Positions 27,354 through 37,500 of a stretch of DNA of 64,000 bases are shown one piece after another. Location: assembly GCF_001042475.2 (NCBI RefSeq), contig NZ_LECW02000012.1, forward strand, positions 62,001 through 126,000. The letters are read 5' to 3'. Every line of letters starts with the position of its first letter. Positions within the stretch are counted from its first letter, which is position 1. The stretch comes from Bacillus glycinifermentans. Lineage in GTDB: Bacteria; Bacillota; Bacilli; Bacillales; Bacillaceae. The notes under the pieces are model-generated. The model ran no database searches. It was not told the DNA's origin and saw only the letters and a list, made by a program, of their open reading frames with translations. The position numbers were made by a program, and so were the translations under genes.

Positions 27354-27375
27354 GAAGGCCGGTGTTCCGGCCTTC
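27354..27375 (+). terminator. GC-rich hairpin after the pseudogene
   Basis: GAAGGCCGG - TGTT - CCGGCCTTC, perfect 9-base stem, but followed by CATGAAAAT rather than a T run; probably the decayed terminator of the hydrolase gene. Confidence 0.5.
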
Positions 27376-27446
27376 CATGAAAATATTCCACTCATTTATG
27401 AAGATTCTCTAAATTTTCGGCATAAAGTCCGCCTCACAACAATATT

Positions 27447-27461
27447 ATGAAAACGCTTACA
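27447..27461 (+). promoter_or_regulatory. cre (CcpA) site before the secreted lipase
   Basis: ATGAAAACGCTTACA matches WTGNAANCGNWNNCA at every fixed position, 23 bases upstream of the start codon. Strong indication of carbon catabolite repression. Confidence 0.8.
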
Positions 27462-27484
27462 AATTAAACTCCGAGGTGAACTTT

Positions 27485-28942
27485 ATGAAAAAAATAGCGT
27501 TCCTGATTGCTGTACTGCTGTTTTTGTATCCGCTTACATCGGAAGCGGGCTTTAAGGGCGGAGACGGCGATCCCGGCTATTGGTTCACGGGCGATCCTAT
27601 AGAAGCCCCTGATCCGCAAAAACCGCCGATCGTTTTTATCCATGGTTTAAACGGATCGTCAAGTATTTGGTTTGATGAAAATGACATGTCAAAACAGGCA
27701 TGGAAAAACGGATATGAAACAGCCTATATCGATCTGTACCCCGATAAAGACATGCGGGACAACGGAGCGCTCCTCTCATCCAAGCTGCGGGAAATGTATG
27801 AACACTTCGGCCGGAAAATGATTCTCGTCTCCTACAGCAAAGGCGGCATTGACACGCAATCAGCGCTTATTTACCATGACGCCTACCGCTATGTAGAGCA
27901 TGTTATTACACTCGGGACCCCCCATTACGGATCTCAGCTGGCGGACCTTGCATACAGCAACTGGGCCGGATGGCTTGCAGGAATTATAGGCGTGAAAAAT
28001 GACGCTGTCTATTCTTTGCAGACCGGCTACATGGCCTCCTTCCGGGAGCAGGCCGACAGCCACCCAAACAGGGGAAAAACGCGCTATTACACATTGGCGG
28101 GCAATAAAATCGGCGGATTCGGGAGCGTATTGTTTTTCGGAGGCGTCTATTTAAACGTGTTCGGGTCAAATGACGGGGCTGTGGTCGAAAAGAACGCGAG
28201 GCTGCCGTATGCAACAAACGTAGCAGCCGGAAAATGGGATCATTTTTCGATTATAAAAGGGAATATCACGTTTCCCGTTTTTCAGTCTTTATTAACGATT
28301 CGTCAGAATGCGAATACAGGATCATCGAAAACAGAAAACACATCCTACCCGTACATCAGGGGCGGGATAAATGAAGGGATAAAAGAAGAAGAGTTTTCGG
28401 TGGAGAAAGGGGTAAAAGAAATTACCGTTCATTGGCTGAGCAATCATTCCTCGGGAAATATCAAACTGACAGATCCTCACGGCAAAGCTGTCACGGGCTT
28501 TTCGCTGTCAAAAACAGCAGACGTGTTTAAAGGCGGATTTGTTCATTCCGCTACAGTGAAACACCCGGTTGCAGGAAAATGGAAGATCTCATCTTCCGTA
28601 AAGCAGAAGGAAGCCTATTTATTCGTCACAACATTTGACTCCCAGCTCGATCAACAGATTGCAAAGACTCTTGATGCGAAGACGTCAAGCCTTGCAAATG
28701 TCAAAACCGCCGTCCGCTCCATACGGTATGAAAACGGAAAACAGGTTGAGAAAAAAGAGCTCAAATCCGCCACAGCCAAAACGCTGCAGCAATACCTTTC
28801 GTTCAAACAAGCGGGCATGTATTCGGTGACGCTCGACATCTCTGGAAAAACAGCGGACAATAAGGCGTTTAACAGAACGATCATCAAATCCGTTTATGTA
28901 AATGACAAAGGGCAGAGGTTCGAACAAAACCCTTTGCATTAA
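27485..28942 (+). CDS. Secreted lipase/esterase (alpha/beta hydrolase)
   Basis: 485-residue exported hydrolase. Signal peptide 1-21 (MKKIAFLIAVLL...TSEA). Catalytic domain to about residue 275: oxyanion-hole FIHGLNG (51-57), nucleophile elbow S-Y-S-K-G with Ser118, acid D230 (GSNDG), base H253 (WDHFSI). The elbow has Ser in place of the first Gly of GxSxG. The C-terminal 200 residues are beta-rich (VEKGVKEITVHWLSNHSSG) and may be a binding or pre-peptidase-like domain. ATG 27485 with GAGGTGA; cre box in the promoter. Not present between yueF and yueE in B. subtilis 168, to my recollection; likely an acquired or lineage-specific gene. Confidence 0.85.
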   Translation: MKKIAFLIAVLLFLYPLTSEAGFKGGDGDPGYWFTGDPIEAPDPQKPPIVFIHGLNGSSSIWFDENDMSKQAWKNGYETAYIDLYPDKDMRDNGALLSSKLREMYEHFGRKMILVSYSKGGIDTQSALIYHDAYRYVEHVITLGTPHYGSQLADLAYSNWAGWLAGIIGVKNDAVYSLQTGYMASFREQADSHPNRGKTRYYTLAGNKIGGFGSVLFFGGVYLNVFGSNDGAVVEKNARLPYATNVAAGKWDHFSIIKGNITFPVFQSLLTIRQNANTGSSKTENTSYPYIRGGINEGIKEEEFSVEKGVKEITVHWLSNHSSGNIKLTDPHGKAVTGFSLSKTADVFKGGFVHSATVKHPVAGKWKISSSVKQKEAYLFVTTFDSQLDQQIAKTLDAKTSSLANVKTAVRSIRYENGKQVEKKELKSATAKTLQQYLSFKQAGMYSVTLDISGKTADNKAFNRTIIKSVYVNDKGQRFEQNPLH

Positions 28943-29469
28943 ACCGTTTTTTTCATGGGTAAACGCGCTTGCTCAACCATGCGATCAAGCTGCTTGATTT
29001 TTTCGGCTGCAAGCTCAGGATCGATTTTGCGGTAATGATGATTTCCGCCGGGCTCTTCGTCAAGCTCATCGGCTTTTTTGACGATTTGCTGCAGCTTGTT
29101 TTTATCCAGGTCTCCTTCAGGCAAGTATGAATCGGTATGAAGCAGAATAGCCAAGGCGATCTCTTTTGCGGCTTTAGGCTCCTCGCCGAGGCGGATCAAC
29201 AGCTTGTGGGCGCGCTCCGCTCCTTTTATGGCATGAATGTCGTTCTGTTTGTACTTTTCGTAATCCCACTCGCCATCTGTGTACCATTCATAATGGCCGA
29301 TATCATGCAGCAGCGCTGCTTTTGTCGCAACATCCGGGTCAACGCCTGATTTAACAGCCAGGCGGTATGCATGGTACGCACACGCTACGGCATGGGCGAC
29401 GCCTGATCGTCTTAAATATTTTTGTGCGATTGGATGGGTGAATACATCCATTAATGTTACGTTTCTCAT
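28939..29469 (-). CDS. yueE: HD-domain phosphohydrolase YueE
   Basis: 176-residue HD-superfamily metal-dependent phosphohydrolase. Metal ligands visible: H26, HD at 55-56 (AALLHDIGHYEW) and further His/Asp (NDIHAIKGAE, LHTDS). Substrate unknown. Start ATG 29469 behind GGAGGGG; the longer frame upstream has no SD. Its stop overlaps that of the convergent lipase gene (shared TTAA), with no terminator between them. Confidence 0.83.
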   Translation of the reverse strand: MRNVTLMDVFTHPIAQKYLRRSGVAHAVACAYHAYRLAVKSGVDPDVATKAALLHDIGHYEWYTDGEWDYEKYKQNDIHAIKGAERAHKLLIRLGEEPKAAKEIALAILLHTDSYLPEGDLDKNKLQQIVKKADELDEEPGGNHHYRKIDPELAAEKIKQLDRMVEQARLPMKKTV

Positions 29470-29651
29470 GTAAACCCCTCCTTTATATATTTTTAGAATC
29501 CTAACATATTTTTGCGGAAATCTCAATGATTCTGACACATCATCAATGAGAATTCCGCTTTCGTTTATTTTCTGCGGATGCTGCGCCGGCGGATATTTTT
29601 TGGTGGATCTTAAGGGGGCTGCTTTTGAGACAGGCAATTGGCGGAAAACAT

Positions 29652-29684
29652 AAAAAAAAGGACCTTTTTCAAGGCCCTTTTTTA
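29652..29684 (-). terminator. Terminator after yueD
   Basis: Minus strand: AAAAAGGGCC / GGTCCTTTTTTTT with an A-rich loop; overlaps the yueD stop codon. Confidence 0.82.
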
Positions 29685-30413
29685 TAAAAATTCTTTGATG
29701 TCATAGACTCTGCCGTTTTCAAATTCGGTCTCAAGGAGATCGAGCAAAACGCCGGCGACAAAAGATGTGCTTCTCAGCTTACCTTCTGTTTGGTACGCTT
29801 TGAACCGTTCGATTTCGTAAAAATCTTTTTCCGATGAGGACCGTATAACCTCCTGCATGGCCGTGTCCATGACCCCGGGCGAAAACGAAATCATCTTTAC
29901 CGGAAAGTCCTCGTCTTCCTGTTCGAAGCCGAATGTTTTCGTAAACATGTCAAGCCCTGCTTTTGAGCTGCAATAGGCGCTCCAGCCTTTATAAGGATTT
30001 TTGGCTGCGCCTGAGGATATGTTAACGATCGTTTTGTTGCCCTGAAAACTTTTTAGCCATTTTGCAAACAGCTGACTGAGGATCACCGGCGCTAATAAAT
30101 TCAGGTCATAATGGCGCCTCAGCTCCTCCCGCCCGGCTTCGCCTGCGCGTTTGATGGGGGTTACCATTCCCGCGTTGTTGATCAGCGTAATGGAATCAAC
30201 ATCAGCCGGTTGGACGGCGTCCGTAAACCTTGCAAACCACATTTCCGCTTCGGCAAGCTGCGTCAAATCGACCTCGTGCTGACTCAGCCGGTCATGGCGG
30301 ATGCCGGATTTGCTTCTCGATACGGCATGGACAAGATGACCTTTTTCTAAAAGCCCTTTGACAATCGCTTCACCGAGGCCTTTTGACGCCCCCGTGACAA
30401 TGGATAAATGCAT
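29682..30413 (-). CDS. yueD: Short-chain dehydrogenase YueD (benzil/sepiapterin reductase-like)
   Basis: NADPH-dependent short-chain dehydrogenase/reductase, 243 residues. Cofactor motif TGASKGLG at residues 7-14, NNAGM, catalytic Ser in NISSGAA and Y-x3-K as YCSSK; order and spacing are those of classical SDRs and sepiapterin reductase. The ortholog in Bacillus reduces benzil. It ends the type VII secretion gene block, as in B. subtilis; any role in secretion is unproven. SD AGGAGGG. Confidence 0.87.
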   Translation of the reverse strand: MHLSIVTGASKGLGEAIVKGLLEKGHLVHAVSRSKSGIRHDRLSQHEVDLTQLAEAEMWFARFTDAVQPADVDSITLINNAGMVTPIKRAGEAGREELRRHYDLNLLAPVILSQLFAKWLKSFQGNKTIVNISSGAAKNPYKGWSAYCSSKAGLDMFTKTFGFEQEDEDFPVKMISFSPGVMDTAMQEVIRSSSEKDFYEIERFKAYQTEGKLRSTSFVAGVLLDLLETEFENGRVYDIKEFL

Positions 30414-30434
30414 GCGGATTTCCCTCCTTATCCA

Positions 30435-30893
30435 TTATTGTACTGATTTCGCCGCCGTCTCCTCAAGAGGTTCCTTCCCCCGATTAGGCAGAAATGCCGC
30501 CAGCACGTAAAAAGCCGCTGTCAAAACACTGAACAAATCAAATACGATGAGCTGAAGCAAAGCGCCGACAACGAGCAGCCATTTCAGACGCGGACCGTCC
30601 TGTTTGATCGTGATCATGATTGAAGCGAACAAGATGATGACGATTGCCAACATTGATCCCGCGATGCCAAAACCGGTATGAAAGAAGTCCATCATCGACT
30701 GATCATAGTCCTCCGTAAACGAGGGAAACAGCAGCAAAACGATCCCAAATGTAAAAATAACCGCAAGTAAGTAGAGCATGGATTCCAGTAGAAATAAACC
30801 ATTCACTGTAACCAAAATAAAAAACCAGCAAATTGATAACCCTAAGGCTGCCCATACGGACAACAGTTTGTAAAATCTCGGATTTTTCATCAT
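30435..30893 (-). CDS. Four-helix membrane protein inside the type VII block, unknown function
   Basis: 152 residues with four predicted helices (about 12-32, 35-55, 72-95, 105-135) and a short charged tail. The G/I/L pattern is reminiscent of DUF4064-type small membrane proteins, but I cannot assign it. It lies 8 bases downstream of yueC and 21 upstream of yueD, so it is transcribed with the secretion genes. I do not recall a counterpart between yueC and yueD in B. subtilis 168, which makes it an accessory member here. Confidence 0.75.
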   Translation of the reverse strand: MMKNPRFYKLLSVWAALGLSICWFFILVTVNGLFLLESMLYLLAVIFTFGIVLLLFPSFTEDYDQSMMDFFHTGFGIAGSMLAIVIILFASIMITIKQDGPRLKWLLVVGALLQLIVFDLFSVLTAAFYVLAAFLPNRGKEPLEETAAKSVQ

Positions 30894-30901
30894 AACAGCT
30901 C

Positions 30902-31372
30902 CTATTTCTTCTGCTGCCCGTTGATTCTCGGGATCAAAAAGAAGATGCCGGCGATGCCGAGAAGGATGAGCGCGCCGTAGAGGAACGGCAGGATGATCGA
31001 TTGCTGGTCGGTGCTGTCCGCATCCTCCTTGCCAAGGCGTGAGGACTCAGAATCAAATGACAGCTGTTTCAATTTCGCCGCCACCGTGTTTGGTTCATCC
31101 GATGCAAGCGCAAATATTTGATTCAGCTCTTCTTTTGGGTCAGGTTTTTTCACATCTTTAAAAGAAAAATGTTTTAATTCCTCTGGAATCGAAATATCTT
31201 CCTGGTATTCCGGGTTTTCCTCCAGAAGATCATCTGTATTGACTTCGATGTTCTGTTTCTTATATTCATTAGGCTTAACATCAACATTATCAGTCTCTTC
31301 CGCTTTCACGAGCGGAGTGAAAAGAAAGAAGGAGAGCATGATCGCCATGATCCCCTTCTTCCCCCATTTCAC
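30902..31372 (-). CDS. yueC: Type VII secretion protein YueC (EssA-like)
   Basis: 156 residues: cleavable-type signal (hydrophobic 7-20, LVKAEE), a long acidic/lysine-rich extracellular part, and a C-terminal helix (about 130-150), the EssA topology. EssA is a required membrane component of Firmicute type VII secretion. Start GTG 31372 (one base after the yueB TAG) gives a clean signal sequence and the expected size; an ATG frame from 31390 would begin inside yueB. Confidence 0.82.
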   Translation of the reverse strand: MKWGKKGIMAIMLSFFLFTPLVKAEETDNVDVKPNEYKKQNIEVNTDDLLEENPEYQEDISIPEELKHFSFKDVKKPDPKEELNQIFALASDEPNTVAAKLKQLSFDSESSRLGKEDADSTDQQSIILPFLYGALILLGIAGIFFLIPRINGQQKK

Positions 31373-31373
31373 A

Positions 31374-34300
31374 CTACTCCTCATAGTCATCCTCGCTTTC
31401 CTCTATTTTTGATTTTGCGATTGATATAACAAAAGGAATAGCGATCGCGACAGCCGTCACTAACACCAAAGCTCCGATTCCGAGACTGAACAGGTCTCCC
31501 GTTCCGTACTGAATCGACATATAAACGGTTGATACCGGATCATTAATACTGAAATTCGGCATTGCCAAATCGAGCAGCGGAGCAATGTAGAACAAAATCA
31601 AGGCAGCCGTTGCCACGCCTCCAGGGATTGATCCGAGCATGAATGCCGTACGGATAATCGCAGAGCTTGCGACAAGCAGCAGGATCGTAAAGATCGACCA
31701 CATAATCGCCTGGTCATCGGCGAGAGAGTAGACATTCAAGCCGAACAGGCTGATCATCAAGCCGACAATGATGTTCAGAATGCCAAACAGCGCGCCTCTG
31801 ACAAGCAGCGGTGCCTTTTGATAGTGATGGCTGAAATATCCGATCAACAGGCTTGAGATCATGACGATCACGAGAATGACGACCGGCGGAATATTCTGGG
31901 CTTTTGACTCCGGAACATCCCCGCTGATTTTCACCGGATTTGCCAAGTGATCGTATACATACGTGTCATTGCCGCCGAAAGCATTGCCGAGAACGCTGTA
32001 TACATCACCGCGGATGAGCTTAGTGGAATTCACGTTTTTGCCCCAGTTCGAATTCAGCGTATCCGCCTTTGTCTGAACATCGTTTACACTTTGCTGAATG
32101 TTGTTTGTGTAATTGATGACGCCTGATTGATGTTCTGACAATGCACCGAGCATATCTGAAAGGTTGAGAATGTCATTTCCAAGCGTATCCTGCATGCTGA
32201 GAACGACCGTACCGTCGGTTGCATTCCCTTCCATCACGGCGGATCCTGCACCTGCCGGATTGCTCAGCTGCTCACTGACGACATTTGCCTTTTCGGAAAT
32301 CGCTTTAAGCTCATTATTGATTTCATCTTGTTTTTGTTTGATGAATGTGCCGTATTCATCGACAAAATCGGTCATGCCCGTTTTGTAATTTTCGATGTCC
32401 TGGCTTGTCATGAGCATGTTGTTCTTTAGGTCTTCCCATTTTGTGTTTTCGTCGACGCTGACTTTGAGGACTGTGTTGACATTGTCTTTTTGGCCGTTGA
32501 CGACATTGTTTTTAACTAAATAGTTTACCGAGCCATATAGGGTCGCTTTATATACTGACAGGTAATTATAATAAGCAAGAAGATCATTAACTCTCCTTGT
32601 TTTAACCTCAGAACTAAAAGCTCCTTCTAATTTTTCTCTTCGCTCGGCCCCCATTGGATAATCCAATATGTCTTTTTCAAGTTTTTTTATTTGGCTATAA
32701 ATTTCCTCGAAATCTTTAGTTCGAGCTTCTTCAAGCTTAGTTATTCTTTCGTTAAGCTTTTCGATATCGGCATTTAATCCTTTGATTGTATCATTTAAAC
32801 TATTTATTTTATCATCTAGCTTTTCAAGCTGTTTTTGAAGCTCTTCATTATGTGTTTCCTGTTTTGCACGAAGATCCTCTTCCACTTTTTCGATGCGGGC
32901 GGCAGCATTGTTCAACTGCTCTTTTAATTTGGCAATCTCATCATCCTTCTGATCGTCAGGCGTTTCGCCTCCAGGCTGCTCAGACTGTCCGTCATCCCCG
33001 GTTCCCGGATCATTGGTTGGGTCTTCAGAAGGCTGGTTATCTTCCTGCTGTCCATTTTCAGCCGTTTCTGAAGCTGTCTGATTGTCATCTGTTGTTTGAC
33101 TGTTGTCTTGATCTCCGGTTTGATCGCTGCCTTGATCTCCGGTTTGACCGTTACCCTGATCCTGGTTTTGATCTGATCCATCTGAAGAATTATTATCGCC
33201 GGGGTTTTCGCTTCCGTTGTCCGGAGATTCTTTCAACCCGTCCGATATCTCTTTTAATTCAGCTGCGACGTTTTTTAATTCGTCCTGCTGCTCTTGGAGA
33301 TCAATCTTTAAATCCTTCGGCTGTTCTTCATCATCATCTTTATTATCATCGTTATTATTATCATCACCAGGATCGGTACCTGGTGAATCATCTCCAGTCC
33401 CCTCGGTTAAACGCCACCGTGCATCAATCATTGAAGGCTGAATCTGATCTAAATTGTATATTCTTGTCTTTGCTTGATACTCATCAATCAGGTTGTTTTC
33501 AATCGTATTAATTCCATTAAACTGCTGCTGCGGCACCTGATTATATCTGTACTGTTGCAAAATATCTTTAGATCTCACAACCAAGTCAAATCGCTGCTGC
33601 AAATTTCCAAACGCCGTGTTCATGCTGTTCATGCTTTGGTTGAAGCTTGTTTCTGTGCTCGCCTGCTTTTCGTTGATGGACGCGAGACCACTTTGGATTT
33701 GCTTTTCGCTGTCAGCCTGGGCGGCTTGAAGCAGTTTGGCCTGCTCTTCTTGGTATTTTTTATACTGGTTGACATTTTCGATAAAAGCGTCCAGTTGTTT
33801 TTTTGTTTCTTCAACGCCTGCATTGCGGTCTTTTGACGTGTCTTTCGTTTGATTGATCGAGTCTTTCAAGGTGTCGATCATATCTTTTTGTTTTTCGACC
33901 TCGCCCGCCAGGTTGTTTGAGCTCGGTTTGTAAAAGTTGTACATCGCGTTTTGGAATTCTGATTCTTTGTCTACGATGTTGTCAAATTCGTCCCTGACGC
34001 CTTTCATATTCTCTTTGACAGCCTTCCAATAGAAGGAAGTCATCTTTTTGCTGACAGTCTTTTGCGCGTCTTGAAGCTCCCGCTGGACTTTTTCCTTGTT
34101 GACCGCGTCAAGCTTTCCTTGAATTCTGAATTCCAATTGCGCTTTTTGCGGACGCTTATGATTGTAGCTCAAAATATTGTTCGTAAAATCTGATGGAATA
34201 TAGACGATCGCATCGTATTTTTGGTCGGTGAGTCCGCTCTCGGCGGTGCTACGGCTGACGACCGTCCATTTATAGTCAGGGCGTTCAGCCAGCACAGCCG

Positions 34301-34502
34301 ACATATCGCGGCCTAAATTTTGATCGTTTCCATCGGTTTGTTCGCTGCCGATGTCTTCATTGACAACGGCAATCTCCTTCGTCTCGTTCGATACCTTTTT
34401 CGTCGGATCCTCTCCGATGAAGCGGAAAAATAAGACGGGCAGCAATATGATGACAAGCACGGCGCTGATGATTTTCAGCGAGCTTTTTTGTTGTTCCGTC
34501 AT
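31374..34502 (-). CDS. yueB: Type VII secretion protein YueB (EsaA), SPP1 phage receptor homolog
   Basis: 1042 residues: N-terminal anchor helix (about 12-30), a very long extracellular region, then five or six helices (870-1030). This is the EsaA/YhgE-Pip topology; in B. subtilis YueB forms surface fibres and is the irreversible receptor of phage SPP1. The middle (about residues 360-650; nt 32540-33420) is an Asp/Asn/Gln-rich, low-complexity and coiled-coil stretch (GDQGSDQTGDQDNSQT; KLNERITKLEEA), richer in A+T than its flanks and likely variable between strains. ATG overlaps the yukB stop (ATGA). Confidence 0.92.
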   Translation of the reverse strand: MTEQQKSSLKIISAVLVIILLPVLFFRFIGEDPTKKVSNETKEIAVVNEDIGSEQTDGNDQNLGRDMSAVLAERPDYKWTVVSRSTAESGLTDQKYDAIVYIPSDFTNNILSYNHKRPQKAQLEFRIQGKLDAVNKEKVQRELQDAQKTVSKKMTSFYWKAVKENMKGVRDEFDNIVDKESEFQNAMYNFYKPSSNNLAGEVEKQKDMIDTLKDSINQTKDTSKDRNAGVEETKKQLDAFIENVNQYKKYQEEQAKLLQAAQADSEKQIQSGLASINEKQASTETSFNQSMNSMNTAFGNLQQRFDLVVRSKDILQQYRYNQVPQQQFNGINTIENNLIDEYQAKTRIYNLDQIQPSMIDARWRLTEGTGDDSPGTDPGDDNNNDDNKDDDEEQPKDLKIDLQEQQDELKNVAAELKEISDGLKESPDNGSENPGDNNSSDGSDQNQDQGNGQTGDQGSDQTGDQDNSQTTDDNQTASETAENGQQEDNQPSEDPTNDPGTGDDGQSEQPGGETPDDQKDDEIAKLKEQLNNAAARIEKVEEDLRAKQETHNEELQKQLEKLDDKINSLNDTIKGLNADIEKLNERITKLEEARTKDFEEIYSQIKKLEKDILDYPMGAERREKLEGAFSSEVKTRRVNDLLAYYNYLSVYKATLYGSVNYLVKNNVVNGQKDNVNTVLKVSVDENTKWEDLKNNMLMTSQDIENYKTGMTDFVDEYGTFIKQKQDEINNELKAISEKANVVSEQLSNPAGAGSAVMEGNATDGTVVLSMQDTLGNDILNLSDMLGALSEHQSGVINYTNNIQQSVNDVQTKADTLNSNWGKNVNSTKLIRGDVYSVLGNAFGGNDTYVYDHLANPVKISGDVPESKAQNIPPVVILVIVMISSLLIGYFSHHYQKAPLLVRGALFGILNIIVGLMISLFGLNVYSLADDQAIMWSIFTILLLVASSAIIRTAFMLGSIPGGVATAALILFYIAPLLDLAMPNFSINDPVSTVYMSIQYGTGDLFSLGIGALVLVTAVAIAIPFVISIAKSKIEESEDDYEE

Positions 34503-37500
34503 ATCGTTTTCTTCCTTTCTACAGAGCATAAAGGAATTTGAATTTTCCTTTCCTTACCGTTTTCAACGATGTAGCCGAAGCCCGGCTGAATTTCAGGCTC
34601 CTGCCGCTCGTACGGAAGCTGGATAAGGTTTTGCTCGGACTTTTTCATCAGCAGGACAGCGTGTCTGACTTGTTTGAGCTCGCTTGTTAATGAATCGTAC
34701 CCTTTCGTAAACTCGTTGTGGTTTCCGGAAGGTATAAAATGGAAACCTAAGTGGGCGTACGATTTCATAAACATGGCCATCCTGTCTTGTATCGATGCGT
34801 CAATCGTTTGCTGGAAGCGCGAAATTCCGTCAACGATAAAGACCATCGGCGAGAAATCGAGGTTTGCGCTTTGTCCTTGTCTGACGGCTTCCACGTACAT
34901 CGCTTCCCTCGTCCGGCAAATTTCTTCCGTCTCGGACAGCCAGAGCAGAATGTCATCCTTCGTTTCAAGATAGCTGATCTCATCTTCTGTTGCGTATTGT
35001 GACAAGCCGCGGTCAATCGAATCAAACACAGCAATGTTTTTCGTGTCGTGATCAAGCAGATGCTCGAGGATGATCTTGACGACGTTTGTTTTTCCACGCT
35101 GCGTTTGTCCCATGACGAGGCAGTGTTTGTTTTTCTCAAGATTGAAATAAACAGGCTCAACGGTCTCTTCATCAAGTCCCATCGGGAGCATGCCTCTTTC
35201 AGGCTGAAGCGGGTAATCTCTCATAAACTGCGACACGGAAAGCTCGAGCGGCAGCATCGGCACCGGTGCCGGCATTCTCATGCCTTCATAGCGGTCCGCG
35301 ATTGCCTGAATTTCGGCTTTGATGTTTTCAAACAGTTCGATTTCGCTGTCTGCTTCAACAGGCATAAACATCTGGGCAAAGTACTGGTTCTCTTTATTGA
35401 TGATGACCCGTCCCGGAATCGGTTCAAGGCTGTACTCCGGCCTTCCGATAATCGAATAGGCTTCAGACTGATCCATCAAGTAATGGACGACCCTTGTTTT
35501 CAGGTTGTTTAAGAGCGACTGCCTGATTGCATTGACCCTTGTCGCCGTCAGGATTAAATAAATCCCCAGCGACTGGCCGTCGCGGGCAAACTGAATAAAT
35601 TCAGCTTCAAGCTCATGCATTTCGTCTTTAATAATGTCAAAGTTGTCCACCGTAATGAAAATGAACGGCAGCTTTTCTTCGTTCAGCGCATTGTACATCT
35701 TGATGTGGCTGATTTCTTTGGCGCGGAACAAATTTTTGCGATGCTCGATTTCCTCTTTGATGCGGACCATGAATTTTTCGATTTTTCTTGTCTGATCCAT
35801 CAGGAAATAATCGGCCGTATGCGGAAGTCTCGCAAGCGGCAGAAGCGTTCCGTTGCCAAAGTCGAAGATGTAGTTGTGCAGCTCTTCAGGCGTGTATTCG
35901 GCCGCAAAGCTCATCAGGAAGGTGATGGCGGTGAGCGATTTTCCGTAGCCCGAAGATCCGACGATACCGATGTTTCCGTCCTCCATCATGCGATAGCTGA
36001 TCGGCTCCTGGCTTTGTTTCTCCGGCTCATCGATAAAGGCGAAGTTAAACGTATCGGCCTCATCTGACGGATACAGCGATTTTGGTATGCGCTCTTCAAG
36101 CGGCGGCAGCCACGGACTCGGAAGCTTATCGATGCCCATTTCCTCCTGAATCTGCTCGATTTGTTCAACGACTGCCGAGATTTCCGTCTGAACTTCTTTT
36201 TTCGCGGACTGATCGGCGTCTACATCCGACAATGGAATCAAGCCTGTATCGGTTACGATCGCGACTTCGTCCTCTGTACCGTATGCATCCTCCATGTAAG
36301 GCGCACCGCTCCACGCCGACTGGAACAGCTCGTACACTTCATTGTTGCCGACCTGCAAATAACCGCGGCCTGTGACCGTAATGGTCGCCGCATCCCCGTT
36401 TTTGAGGATCTCTTTACTGTCATTTGCATCCTGCACCTTTAAAGCGACTTTAAATCTGGAGTTACTCCAAATCTGGTCATCGATAATGCCGCCCGGTTTT
36501 TGCGTCGCCAAAATCAAATGCACCCCAAGGCTCCGTCCGATCCTGGCGGCACTGACAAGCTCGCGGATAAATTCAGGCTCTTCGCTTTTGAGCTCGGCAA
36601 ACTCGTCGGATATTAAGAACAAGTGCGGCATCGCCGTTTTCGCTTTGTTCTGTTTGTACAGCTTTGTATAATCGTTGATATGATTGACTTTGTATTGGTC
36701 AAAGAGGCGCTGTCTTTTCTTCAGCTCGCTTTTAATCGACGCCAGGGCGCGCGTGCTGAAGTTTTTGCTGCCTTCGATGTTCGTGATCGTTCCGAGCAGA
36801 TGCGGAATGTTTCTGAACGGCTGCGCCATTCCGCCCCCTTTATAGTCAATCAGCAGAAAAGCGACTTCATGCGGATGGAAGTGAACGGCTAAAGACAAAA
36901 TATACGTCTGTAAAAATTCACTTTTTCCCGATCCGGTTGTCCCCGCAAGCAAGCCGTGGGGCCCGTGCGCTTTTTCGTGCAGGTTTAAATAGACGATGTC
37001 ATCTTTTCCTTTATAACCGATCGGCACGGCCAGCGATTTAGCCGACTCGCTTGACAGCCATTTCTCCCTGATTCCGATGTCATTGACTTCTTTTGCATGG
37101 AACAGCTCAAGAAACGATACGGTTTCAGGGATCGAGTTGGTCATGCCCATCTGGTGGTCAAGCGTCCGCAATGTCCGTGAGAAGATTTCATTGTCTTCCC
37201 TCTTATGGTGATCCAATTGAAACGGAATTTGGACGGCTTTCTTTTGCTTGATCAAAATGTCTCCTTCTTGTTCAGTAATATAACGAACAAGCGTATGAAT
37301 GTTGTCGGACAGGCTTTCCTTCGTCTCTGCGGCAACGATCGTCGAGACGCCGAGATGTCTCAGCTTGCCTTCCAAATACTCTAAGATGACGTGTTCTGCA
37401 ATGAGCTGCTGATTGGTGATGATAAAGACAAAGTGCGGTCTGAACCGTGTTTTTTCTTTGTTTTCGTCCAAATCGCGCTCTCTCAAAATCTCGTAAATGC

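Noticed and set aside
32786..33511. Long plus-strand open frame (241 codons) opposite yueB
   Set aside because: Shadow of the low-complexity part of yueB; no SD and an Arg/His/Leu-biased composition typical of an antisense frame.
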